Below, piece by piece: positions 1 to 5,370 of a DNA stretch of 6,178 nt. A model generated the notes under the pieces. That model made no database searches and was not told the DNA's origin. It worked only from the letters and a program-made list of their open reading frames with translations. The stretch is from Actinomycetes bacterium (GTDB taxonomy: Bacteria > Actinomycetota > Actinomycetes > Streptosporangiales > Streptosporangiaceae): positions 1 to 6,178 of the forward strand of contig JAFACJ010000759.1 in assembly GCA_023425615.1 (NCBI GenBank), written 5' to 3'. The position numbers were made by a program, and so were the translations under genes. Numbering within the stretch: position 1 is the stretch's first letter; each line of letters begins with the position of its first letter.

Positions 1-491
1 ATCCGCAGCGCTCGGGGAAGGTCCGCGGGCGGCGGGTCCGCGCGCAGAAAAGGGGGGACGAAGACCGCCTGCAACTCGACCGCCGGGTGCTCGCCCTCCC
101 GCGAGGGGATCAGGACCTCCAGGTCCAGACGCCCGTGGGACTGGTGGACCCTGGTGGCGTAGTCGGCGAGCTCGCGTGCGATCAGAGCGTCATCGGGCGG
201 CGGTTCCCGGTCGGTGCCGTGATGGTCGGTGACGCCGCTGTTCGGAGCCGGCGCGTTCCCGCCGGCACTGATCGCCCTGTCACCGACGGCCCCTACGCCT
301 TCTGGATCAGGGCGCCGCAGCGTGCGCAACGACAGGGCGAGCCCGACGAGCCCGGCCACCGACCCCGCCACGCTCGCCACCTGGTCGGCGGTGCTGAGAT
401 CGGTGAGGATCACCACGAGGATCAGTGCGGGTGCGCCCACCGCGCAGAGGGCCGTGGCGGTCATGAGGGTGATCCTGGCCGGGTGCGACAT
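1..491 (-). CDS. N-terminal part of a membrane-anchored NACHT-NTPase-like protein (runs off left edge)
   Basis: The frame is open from an ATG at 491 to the window edge and gives 163 residues of a longer protein. Two hydrophobic stretches, about residues 7-30 and 36-56, look like a membrane hairpin. The second ends in LRTLRR, which suggests the rest is cytoplasmic. A Gly/Ala/Asn-rich linker follows (about 65-90, with DRAISAGGN), then a charged segment with YATRV (111-115), RLDLEVL (121-127) and VFVPPFLRADPPP (143-155). From memory, this arrangement resembles the segment preceding the NACHT domain in streptomycete NACHT proteins. The NTPase domain itself would lie outside the window, so the assignment rests on N-terminal resemblance only. 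AAGGAG at 497-502 sits 5 nt before the ATG. The gene starts 18 nt after the oxygenase stop, so it is probably the last visible gene of the operon. If it is a NACHT protein, a signalling or defence-type NTPase role is possible. Other membrane proteins remain possible. Confidence 0.6.
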   Translation of the reverse strand, partial: MSHPARITLMTATALCAVGAPALILVVILTDLSTADQVASVAGSVAGLVGLALSLRTLRRPDPEGVGAVGDRAISAGGNAPAPNSGVTDHHGTDREPPPDDALIARELADYATRVHQSHGRLDLEVLIPSREGEHPAVELQAVFVPPFLRADPPPADLPRALR

Positions 492-509
492 GGCTTCTCC
501 TTCGGCGGA

Positions 510-1220
510 TCACCAGTACAGGAGCCATCTGTCGGCGCACCAGATGCCGTGGCCCTGGAGGGTGAGGCGTTCGTCGTCGGGGCGGACGCTGGAGCTGGGG
601 GCGACCTGGTGCAGGAGATGGCCTGAATGGATCACCATGCGCCCGAGTGCGTAGGGGATGTAGTGCAGAGCGTGGAAGCGTTTGAGGTCGGTGACGGACT
701 CGATCCAGCCTTTGTCGATCGCGTGGCGGAACTGGTCGTGGCTGACGTCCCAGACGTTCAGGCCGCCGCCCGCGGCGGGCAGCCGAAGCGGCAGAGTGAA
801 GGAGATGTGCCGGGTCAGATCCGTCTCCGGAGGCCAGTCGATGGATCTGTACTGCAGATCGAAGTGCATGGGCGCGGACGGTTTGGTGAACACGGCCGCC
901 GCCAGCCAGATGTGGAAGCCGGGCAGGCCGAGGTGATCGGGGTAGTCGACGGGGGCCGACAGATACTCGCCGAGAAGCTTCGCGAGGTTCTCATACAGCC
1001 AGCCGACGGAGTCCAGGAGCACCGGACGGGAGACGTCCGCGTGGCGCCGGTAGTCGTCCGACCCGGGATCGGGCGTCAGGTCGAGATAGCTCGGTGCGCC
1101 GAGGGTGAAGAAGGCGGCGGGCTCGGGGCCTCGCGGCGTCCAGTACCGGCGCAGTCCCCGGACGGTCTCGCGGAGTTCGGCGCTGCCCGTCTCGGTCAGC
1201 ACGTCGATCGTGTCGATCAC
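510..1220 (-). CDS. 2-oxoglutarate/Fe(II)-dependent oxygenase-like protein, operon copy
   Basis: This 236-residue protein has the metal and cosubstrate signature of a cupin-fold 2OG/Fe(II) oxygenase: H119-x-D121 (in HFDLQY), a distal H204 (in HLLHQVAP) and R218 (in DERLTLQGHG), placed to bind the 2-oxoglutarate carboxylate. Between them lies FTLPLRLPAAGGGLNVWD (141-158), typical of strands in such enzymes. It ends in LLYW. The protein at 4622-5347 shares all these residues. Such enzymes hydroxylate or otherwise oxidise substrates using O2, and several modify peptides; here the Lys/Asp-rich peptide of the same operon is the obvious candidate, by inference. A GTG at 1220 is chosen because it overlaps the ATP-grasp stop as GTGA, has AGGGAG 7 nt upstream, and makes the N-terminus match the paralogue. 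The frame is open 34 codons further upstream to an ATG, but that extension lies within the ATP-grasp gene and has no counterpart in the paralogue. Confidence 0.82.
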   Translation of the reverse strand: MIDTIDVLTETGSAELRETVRGLRRYWTPRGPEPAAFFTLGAPSYLDLTPDPGSDDYRRHADVSRPVLLDSVGWLYENLAKLLGEYLSAPVDYPDHLGLPGFHIWLAAAVFTKPSAPMHFDLQYRSIDWPPETDLTRHISFTLPLRLPAAGGGLNVWDVSHDQFRHAIDKGWIESVTDLKRFHALHYIPYALGRMVIHSGHLLHQVAPSSSVRPDDERLTLQGHGIWCADRWLLYW

Positions 1221-2095
1221 GGCTCGGCTCCCTGGAGCAGTCCGAGGAGCGAGGCGGTGATGGCTCCGCCGGTCCTGCGGTCGTACCAGTCGTAGGCGGG
1301 CATCGGATTGACCTCCAGACACCAGTGGGTGCCGTCGGCGCCGACCTTGAAGTCCCAGCCCGCGAAGGACATGCCGAGCTCAGCGGTGTGGCCGGTCACC
1401 AGGTTCGCGAGCTCGGGCGGAAGCTCGTAGACGCTGAATTCGGCGTCGTCGTCGTTACGGTAGTCGACAGCGGTGGACACGATCCGCTCGGCGTGCACCC
1501 GGTCGCCGACGACGTGCGCTCGGACGTCCACGCCCCGGATGAGCCGCTGAAGATGGACCGGCCCCTGCCCGGATTCGAAGCCTGCCAGCTCGGCGGGGTC
1601 GACCGCCCTGCTGGAGGCGCGGACACCGGAGACGGCCTTGACGATCGTCGGACCGGCCGCCGCGAAGTCCCGCAGACGCTCGGGTGAGGAGCTGCTGATG
1701 CTCTCGGGCACCTGGAAGCCCGCCCCGGCCAGGGAGTGCTCGTGGAGAGGCTTGGACCCGTTGTCGGACCGGGCCGAGGGACGGTTGACCACCACGCCGG
1801 GAATGTGGTCAAGCCAGGCGACGAGCGCGCTGGTGAGCCAGCGCCAGCGCTGCGCCGTCGCACGGTCGTGCTCATGGGCTCCGAGATCGGTGATGCGGCA
1901 GTAGTAGGCGCCTCCGGGATCGAGATCCTGGCCGTCGAGCCGTGCCGCGCCGTCACCGCCGACGGTCAGCCGCCAGTCGTCGGACTCGACCGCCTTCCTC
2001 AGGTCGACGACCCGGACCGGCACGCCCCCGGCCTCGGCGGTGGAGGCGAAGTGGGCGAGCGTGCTCTCGGAACCGATCCCTATGGCGTAGATCAT
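1217..2095 (-). CDS. ATP-grasp ligase, graspetide (MvdD/MdnC-like) peptide maturase type
   Basis: This 292-residue protein has the complete layout of a small ATP-grasp ligase. A pre-ATP-grasp domain (about 1-105) ends in VVNRP (102-106), followed by a conserved SK (114-115). Then come the ATP-binding lysine in IVKAVSG (K153), a nucleotide hinge LQRLIRGVDVRAHVVGD (182-198), ERIVSTAVDYR (203-213), and the metal-binding end GWDF (D248) plus LEVNP (E261, N263). The IRGxDxR...DYR pattern resembles graspetide maturases. Those use ATP to activate Asp/Glu side-chain carboxylates and form esters with Ser/Thr or amides with Lys. Glutathione-synthetase or RimK-like ligases share the fold, but the repeat-peptide neighbour favours peptide maturation. 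The ATG at 2095 overlaps the upstream stop as ATGA, and GAAGG lies about 10 nt before it. The frame stays open far upstream, but that part is the shadow of the preceding gene. Fold and activity class are well supported; the substrate is inferred. Confidence 0.85.
   Translation of the reverse strand: MIYAIGIGSESTLAHFASTAEAGGVPVRVVDLRKAVESDDWRLTVGGDGAARLDGQDLDPGGAYYCRITDLGAHEHDRATAQRWRWLTSALVAWLDHIPGVVVNRPSARSDNGSKPLHEHSLAGAGFQVPESISSSSPERLRDFAAAGPTIVKAVSGVRASSRAVDPAELAGFESGQGPVHLQRLIRGVDVRAHVVGDRVHAERIVSTAVDYRNDDDAEFSVYELPPELANLVTGHTAELGMSFAGWDFKVGADGTHWCLEVNPMPAYDWYDRRTGGAITASLLGLLQGAEP
1228..1233 (-). promoter_or_regulatory. Ribosome binding site that fixes the GTG start of the operon oxygenase
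   Basis: AGGGAG lies 7 nt before the GTG at 1220, inside the end of the ATP-grasp gene. It supports this start over an in-frame ATG 34 codons upstream and goes with the GTGA stop/start overlap. Confidence 0.6.
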
Positions 2096-2943
2096 GGAAA
2101 GAGGACCTTCACGAGTCGGGGACCGAGGCCGAGCCAGACCATGCGCAACTGCTCCGCGTCGGGGAACGGTTCCACCACGACCGGCCACGCTCGGTCCAGG
2201 TCGGACGACACCCGCCAGACCACGGCCGCGAGGTCGAGCCGGAGCCGTGCGACGATCTCGACGCTGCGCCGCTCCAGATCGAGCCCGTCCAGATCGACGG
2301 GACTGCTGCGCCAGGCCTGGTCGCCGAGGACCACGACGCTCTCGAACACGGGATCCGGATCCGACCAGCGGGAACGGAACGGGCCGACGGCACCCGGCGC
2401 GGGCGCAGGCCCGTCCACGGGATCGGGCCAAGGATGCGCGCGCCAGGTGTCGAGGTCCTGGACCCACCAGGTGTCGCCGTCGTCGTCCGCGGGCGGGGCG
2501 GACGGCCTGACGGGCCGGGCGGAGAAGATCTCCAGAGAGCCGCCCGGTTGACCGGCCCTGAGCTCCGTCAGCGCCGCCGACGGTGAGACGAGCCCGCCCA
2601 GGCCACCGGGCGCCGGACGGTTGATCACCGGAGCGGGGGTGAGCGCCGCGACGGCCCACAGCTGGGCCAGGCACTCGTTCAGCTGGAACTCGGCGTCGAA
2701 GCTGAGCCGCAGCAGCGGAGGGGCAGGGAGCCGCAGGAACAGGGGGACCACCGGTTCCACCCGTGCGACGGAGCCGTCGAAGGCGACGGTGAACGACTGG
2801 GCGGCGTCGAACACGTCGAGGATCACCGCGTCGTGCCCGCTGTCGATGACGAAGTCCCGCACGTCGATGGCCACCGGATCGTCGGGATCCGCGACGATCA
2901 CCAAACGGCGATGGGGCGCGGCGGACTCGTCAGATGACGACAC
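2092..2943 (-). CDS. Degenerate ATP-grasp-like protein, probable pseudoenzyme partner of the maturase
   Basis: This protein of 283 residues has no clear family that I recognise by name, but it aligns by eye with the ATP-grasp ligase that follows it. The segment FQLNECLAQLWAVAAL then VINRP (86-110) corresponds to the region leading to VVNRP in the ligase. Near the C-terminus, VVWRV (241-245) and VVVEPFP (255-261) correspond to AGWDF and LEVNP. The metal-binding Asp is Arg and the Asn is Phe; only the Glu (E258) remains. The middle, about 140-200, is rich in Pro and Asp and shows no equivalent of the ATP lysine or hinge. It probably does not bind ATP normally. It may act as a scaffold or peptide-binding subunit, or have diverged to another job. 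The GTG at 2943 is preferred: AGGAG lies 5 nt upstream and the start overlaps the end of the repeat-protein gene by 14 nt. Confidence 0.7.
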   Translation of the reverse strand: MSSSDESAAPHRRLVIVADPDDPVAIDVRDFVIDSGHDAVILDVFDAAQSFTVAFDGSVARVEPVVPLFLRLPAPPLLRLSFDAEFQLNECLAQLWAVAALTPAPVINRPAPGGLGGLVSPSAALTELRAGQPGGSLEIFSARPVRPSAPPADDDGDTWWVQDLDTWRAHPWPDPVDGPAPAPGAVGPFRSRWSDPDPVFESVVVLGDQAWRSSPVDLDGLDLERRSVEIVARLRLDLAAVVWRVSSDLDRAWPVVVEPFPDAEQLRMVWLGLGPRLVKVLFP

Positions 2944-3436
2944 CGCGTCTCCTCAGGAGGCGGTTGATGCGCGAACCCCGCAGGACCGCGTATGCCTCGT
3001 CCGGCTCGATCGTTCCGCTCTCGGCCCGGTCCCCTCGGGGGAGGTACGACGGACGCGGGGGAGCCGACTCGTCCGGACGCACGAACATGACGGCGTCGGA
3101 AGGAGCCATCGCACCGTCGAAGCTGTCCTTGCCGTCCTTGGTGTCCTTTCCATCTTTGAAATCTTTGGTGTCCTTGCGGTCCTTTCCATCTTTGACGTCC
3201 TTGGTGTCCTTCCGCTCCTTGAATTCCTTGGCCTCCTTGCCGTCCTTTCCGTCTTTGAATTCCTTCGTGCGCTTGCCCCCGGCGGGCGGACGGTTCTCCG
3301 CGGCGGCTTCATCGGACTCCTGTTCGGGAAAGAGCAGGCCCACTCGCGGGGCGCCCCACAGCAGTGCCGTGACATCACGCCGTTCGGCGGCCGAAAGGAA
3401 CGGCCGCACGCGTGACTCGTCGATCGTCCAGCTCAT
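2930..3436 (-). CDS. Lys-(Asp/Glu)-x repeat protein, candidate RiPP precursor
   Basis: This 168-residue protein has three parts. Residues 1-54 form a possible leader with a hydrophobic patch (TALLWGAPRVGLLF, 23-36). Residues 55-105 are 17 uninterrupted Lys-x-x triplets. Residues 106-168 are a tail with PDEAYAVLRG (145-154) and a basic end RLLRRRG (159-165). Sixteen triplets are Lys-Asp/Glu-x; only the first (KRT) lacks an acid. All 17 lysines of the protein lie in this tract, while the flanks use only arginine. There are no cysteines, signal peptide or membrane segment. Sitting between a redox enzyme and ATP-grasp genes, it is the natural substrate candidate, with many paired amines and carboxylates for crosslinking. 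That is inference; it could instead be a charged structural or metal-binding protein. The ATG at 3436 overlaps the LLM stop as ATGA, with purine-rich AGGGGTGGAGAG just upstream. It is long for a RiPP precursor. Confidence 0.85.
   Translation of the reverse strand: MSWTIDESRVRPFLSAAERRDVTALLWGAPRVGLLFPEQESDEAAAENRPPAGGKRTKEFKDGKDGKEAKEFKERKDTKDVKDGKDRKDTKDFKDGKDTKDGKDSFDGAMAPSDAVMFVRPDESAPPRPSYLPRGDRAESGTIEPDEAYAVLRGSRINRLLRRRGVVI
2949..2954 (-). promoter_or_regulatory. Ribosome binding site that fixes the GTG start of the degenerate ATP-grasp gene
   Basis: GAGGAG lies 5 nt before the GTG at 2943 and within the last codons of the repeat-protein gene. Its good match and spacing may allow independent initiation as well as coupling. 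Confidence 0.6.
3122..3274 (-). repeat. In-frame 9-nt tandem repeat coding 17 Lys-x-x triplets
   Basis: Seventeen in-frame 9-nt units encode Lys-x-x without interruption. A higher-order 12-residue (36-nt) pattern is visible: KRTKEFKDGKDG, a shortened KEAKEFKER, KDTKDVKDGKDR, KDTKDFKDGKDT, then KDGKDS. The two KDT blocks (3176-3211 and 3140-3175) are near-identical DNA, with 3 mismatches over the first 33 nt. The 15-nt coding string AAAGAYGGAAAGGAC occurs three times, 63 and 36 nt apart. AAA, GAT and GGA codons, rare elsewhere here, are enriched. The tract probably grew by unit duplication and is likely to vary in length between strains. Confidence 0.95.
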
Positions 3437-4374
3437 CTCTCCACCCCTGCCGTCTCTGCCTTGACTGACTCGCGGTACATCCGAAGTGCGGACCCCAGAC
3501 GTCGTTGCACTTCCCGATGGTGGGGATTCAGGTTGAGGACCAGATGGTCCACTCCCAGTGACTCATACACCCGAAGGCCCTCGGCGACCTCGCGCGGTGA
3601 CCCTCTGAGGACGTCACCGGCGGGCGGCTCCGCCCAGTCGGGATCGCCAGGAGCGGCGCCTTCGCGGTCCACCAGCACGTTCACTCCGAGGGTGATGCCC
3701 AGCGTGCTCGGGTCCCGGCCCTCGCTCAGGCAGGTGGCCCGCATTCCCGCCAGGGCCTCGGCGCTTCCCGCGGGCGATCCGAACCAGCAGCCGTTCCACA
3801 GGTCCGCGTGGCGTGCCGCCAGCGCGGTCATCCGCGCTCCCCGCCCGCCCACCAGGACGGGAGGACCACCCGGCCGCACGGGCGCCGGCCGCAGTTCGCC
3901 GTCGCGGAGCCAGTGGTGCCGTCCCGAGAAGTCGCCCCGTCCCGTCCGCAGCAGACCGAGGATGATCTCGAGCGCTTCCTCGAACCGGTCCACCCGGTGG
4001 TCGAAGGGGATGCCGAACGCCGCGAACTCGGGGGCGTGCCATCCGCTGCCCAGACCGAGGATGAGCCTGCCGCGGCTGACCGCGTCGAGAGTGACGGCCA
4101 TCTTGGCCAGAACGGCGGGATTGCGGAACGCCGTGCACAGCACGAACGTGCCCAACTCGATCCGGTCGGTCGCCTCGGCCAGCGCCGACAGGACCGTCCA
4201 CGCCTCCCAGATGCCCTCGGTCGACCCGGTGGCGTCGCGGAACAACAGATGATCGAAGACCCACACCGAATCGAAACCGGCGTCTTCGGCCTGCAGGGCG
4301 AGAGCTCGGATTTCCTCATACAAAGGCTGTCCCCAGGGATATTCCCCGAGGGGCAGGACCAGACCGACCTTCAT
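3433..4374 (-). CDS. LLM-class (luciferase-like) F420/flavin-dependent oxidoreductase
   Basis: This is a complete 313-residue member of the luciferase-like monooxygenase superfamily, a TIM-barrel enzyme that uses F420 or FMN. Supporting segments in order are the N-terminal strand MKVGLVLPLG, AEDAGFDSVWVFDHLL (29-44), TDRIELGTFVL (69-79), NPAVLAKMAVTLDAVSRGRLILGLGSGW (85-112) with HAPEFAAFGIPF, the helix RVDRFEEALEIILGLL (127-142), PPVLVGGRG (171-179) and the end VDHLVLNLNP (275-284). Length and order match F420-dependent members of actinomycetes, though cofactor and substrate cannot be read from sequence. It is the first gene of the minus-strand operon, has GGGAG 4 nt before the ATG, and shares a 4-nt ATGA with the repeat-protein gene. 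A role in oxidising or reducing the peptide product is inferred from position only. Confidence 0.88.
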   Translation of the reverse strand: MKVGLVLPLGEYPWGQPLYEEIRALALQAEDAGFDSVWVFDHLLFRDATGSTEGIWEAWTVLSALAEATDRIELGTFVLCTAFRNPAVLAKMAVTLDAVSRGRLILGLGSGWHAPEFAAFGIPFDHRVDRFEEALEIILGLLRTGRGDFSGRHHWLRDGELRPAPVRPGGPPVLVGGRGARMTALAARHADLWNGCWFGSPAGSAEALAGMRATCLSEGRDPSTLGITLGVNVLVDREGAAPGDPDWAEPPAGDVLRGSPREVAEGLRVYESLGVDHLVLNLNPHHREVQRRLGSALRMYRESVKAETAGVER

Positions 4375-4378
4375 TGCG

Positions 4379-4383
4379 CTCCC
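4379..4383 (-). promoter_or_regulatory. Ribosome binding site of the LLM oxidoreductase
   Basis: GGGAG on the minus strand lies 4 nt before the ATG at 4374. It supports that start as the beginning of the operon's coding part and is consistent with the short leader predicted from the upstream promoter. Confidence 0.55.
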
Positions 4384-4407
4384 GTGGGCCAGTCAGCGCT
4401 TGCCGTC

Positions 4408-4436
4408 ATCGTAGAGGCGAGGATGTTCCGGAGCAA
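4408..4436 (-). promoter_or_regulatory. Candidate promoter of the minus-strand operon
   Basis: On the minus strand, TTGCTC (4431-4436) and TACGAT (4408-4413) are separated by exactly 17 nt. This predicts transcription from about 4401 and a leader of roughly 26 nt before the LLM start. The -10 matches the sigma-70/HrdB consensus at four of six positions, including the key T/A/T, and the -35 at three. No other promoter is obvious before the following genes, which overlap. Confidence 0.45.
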
Positions 4437-4475
4437 CAGATGCCGTTCGATGCGGTCCGAGAATCCGGCCGATTA

Positions 4476-4501
4476 CCGGAATAGGTCGGAGCCGTTTCCG
4501 G
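4476..4501. promoter_or_regulatory. Inverted CCGGAA/TTCCGG pair, possible operator
   Basis: CCGGAA (4476-4481) and TTCCGG (4496-4501) form an inverted pair with a 14-nt spacer in the middle of the divergent gap. A third TTCCGG at 4426-4431 overlaps the -35 edge of the candidate operon promoter. Such an arrangement could bind a dimeric regulator controlling both directions. Six-base GC-rich arms arise often by chance in this DNA, so the call is weak. Confidence 0.25.
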
Positions 4502-4544
4502 ATATGGACATCCGTGTGTTCGTTTCGGTTACCGCGCCTCGGTA

Positions 4545-4573
4545 TTGACGGCCCGAGTCCTCTCTCTCATGCT
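4545..4573 (+). promoter_or_regulatory. Weak candidate promoter for the plus-strand oxygenase
   Basis: TTGACG (4545-4550) is a good -35 element, and CATGCT (4568-4573) stands 17 nt downstream as a poor -10 with three of six consensus matches. It would give a leader of about 40 nt before the GTG at 4622. Only the -35 is convincing. Confidence 0.3.
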
Positions 4574-4611
4574 TGATGCGGACCGGCGCGACGGCGTCGG
4601 CCGCGTCGCTT

Positions 4612-4617
4612 GAGGAG
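4612..4617 (+). promoter_or_regulatory. Ribosome binding site that fixes the GTG start of the plus-strand oxygenase
   Basis: GAGGAG lies 4 nt before the GTG at 4622. It overlaps an upstream in-frame TTG at 4610, which has no comparable site of its own, so GTG 4622 is the better start. Confidence 0.6.
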
Positions 4618-4621
4618 ACCG

Positions 4622-5347
4622 GTGAACCCCCTGCCGACGGGAACGCACGTCGTCGATGTCGACGTGCTCGGACAGCCGGGATGCGCCGAGATCGGCGAGC
4701 GGCTGGAAATGCTGCGTCCGCACTGGCTCACCCGGGGCCTGGGCTATTACACCCTGGGCCTCGCGACCTATCTGGACGTGATCGGATCGGACGACCCGCA
4801 GCAGACCTATTTCGCACGGCTCTCCGAGTACAACGACCTCATCCGCCGGAATTTCGGCGATCTCCTGGACCGGATCGCCGACGCCCTCGCCACCCTCACC
4901 GGAGAACCGGCGCACTATGACGAGAGGGTGGCGCTCCCCGGCTTCCACGTGTTCGAAGACGACGGCATCGCCACGAGCTCCAGGCCCAGTCAGCACTTCG
5001 ACCTGCAGTACCGGGAGATGAGCTGGCCCTTCGAGATCGGACCGGTCGAACAGGCCATGTCGTTCACCCTGCCGGTCGTCCTGCCGCGCCGTGGCGGAGC
5101 CCTCGACGTCTGGGACATCACCGAGGCCGACATGCTCCGGCTGGTACGTCAGGGCCGGAACTCCGGTGAACTCGGTGAGAGCCTGCCGCCCAGACGGCAC
5201 GAGTACCGGGTCGGCCGGATGGCCGTGCAGCTCACCCCGATCATGCACCGTATCGCCGCGGTCCCCGAGCGCCATCCGGGAGACCAGCGCATCACACTCC
5301 AGGGCCACGGAATCCGAAACGGCGAGGGCTGGGTCCTTTACTGGTGA
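4622..5347 (+). CDS. 2-oxoglutarate/Fe(II)-dependent oxygenase-like protein, divergent copy
   Basis: This 241-residue protein is a clear paralogue of the product of 510-1220. It has H125-x-D127 (in QHFDLQYREMSWP), a distal H209 (in PIMHRIAAVPE) and R223 (in DQRITLQGHG), the expected iron ligands and 2-oxoglutarate-binding arginine. Shared blocks include YYTLGLATYLD (FFTLGAPSYLD in the other copy), ALPGFHVF (105-112), SFTLPVVLPRRGGALDVWD (147-165) and the terminal WVLYW. Differences concentrate in the N-terminal half and at 170-195, where substrate contacts would be likely. It is transcribed divergently from the minus-strand operon. A second hydroxylation on the same peptide, or the same reaction at another residue, is a reasonable inference. 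The start is GTG 4622, supported by GAGGAG upstream and by N-terminal alignment with its paralogue. Confidence 0.82.
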   Translation: MNPLPTGTHVVDVDVLGQPGCAEIGERLEMLRPHWLTRGLGYYTLGLATYLDVIGSDDPQQTYFARLSEYNDLIRRNFGDLLDRIADALATLTGEPAHYDERVALPGFHVFEDDGIATSSRPSQHFDLQYREMSWPFEIGPVEQAMSFTLPVVLPRRGGALDVWDITEADMLRLVRQGRNSGELGESLPPRRHEYRVGRMAVQLTPIMHRIAAVPERHPGDQRITLQGHGIRNGEGWVLYW

Positions 5348-5370
5348 CCGCGTCACGGGCGGGGGCCGCC
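5344..5370 (+). terminator. Two short hairpins after the oxygenase stop, weak terminator candidate
   Basis: GTGAC-CGC-GTCAC (5344-5356) overlaps the stop codon and is followed by GGCGG-GGG-CCGCC (5358-5370). Both are short perfect stems. There is no T-run, so if they terminate transcription they do so as a U-less actinobacterial-type signal. Confidence 0.25.

Noticed and set aside
87..626. Long plus-strand open frames opposite the NACHT-like gene
   Set aside because: They are antisense to a frame with membrane segments, a good ribosome site and recognisable sequence. Their translations are Arg/Gly/Pro-rich with no domain.
627..1295. Plus-strand open frame opposite the operon oxygenase
   Set aside because: It is a GC-rich antisense shadow. 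The minus strand carries conserved oxygenase motifs shared with a paralogue.
1217..2095. Glutathione synthetase or RimK-type ribosomal modification enzyme
   Set aside because: The general fold is shared, but size, the IRGxDxR...DYR pattern and a repeat-peptide neighbour fit a peptide maturase better. It is not formally excluded.
2096..2674. N-terminal extension of the ATP-grasp gene
   Set aside because: The frame stays open upstream but gives Arg/Gly-rich text overlapping the preceding real gene. The ATG at 2095 gives a normal ATP-grasp N-terminus.
3122..3274. CRISPR-like array or noncoding satellite
   Set aside because: The units are 9 nt, degenerate at wobble positions and perfectly in frame. 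There are no 20-40-nt spacers or palindromic repeats.
3122..3274. Coiled coil, single alpha helix or collagen-like tract
   Set aside because: A three-residue period with frequent Gly does not fit heptads or i/i+4 salt-bridge helices, and Gly is not at every third position as collagen needs.
2621..3464. Plus-strand frames across the repeat tract, reading as Leu/Val/Phe- or Ser/Leu-rich membrane-like repeats
   Set aside because: They are the complement of the Lys-Asp/Glu tract. They lack a good start and run antisense through three tightly linked genes.
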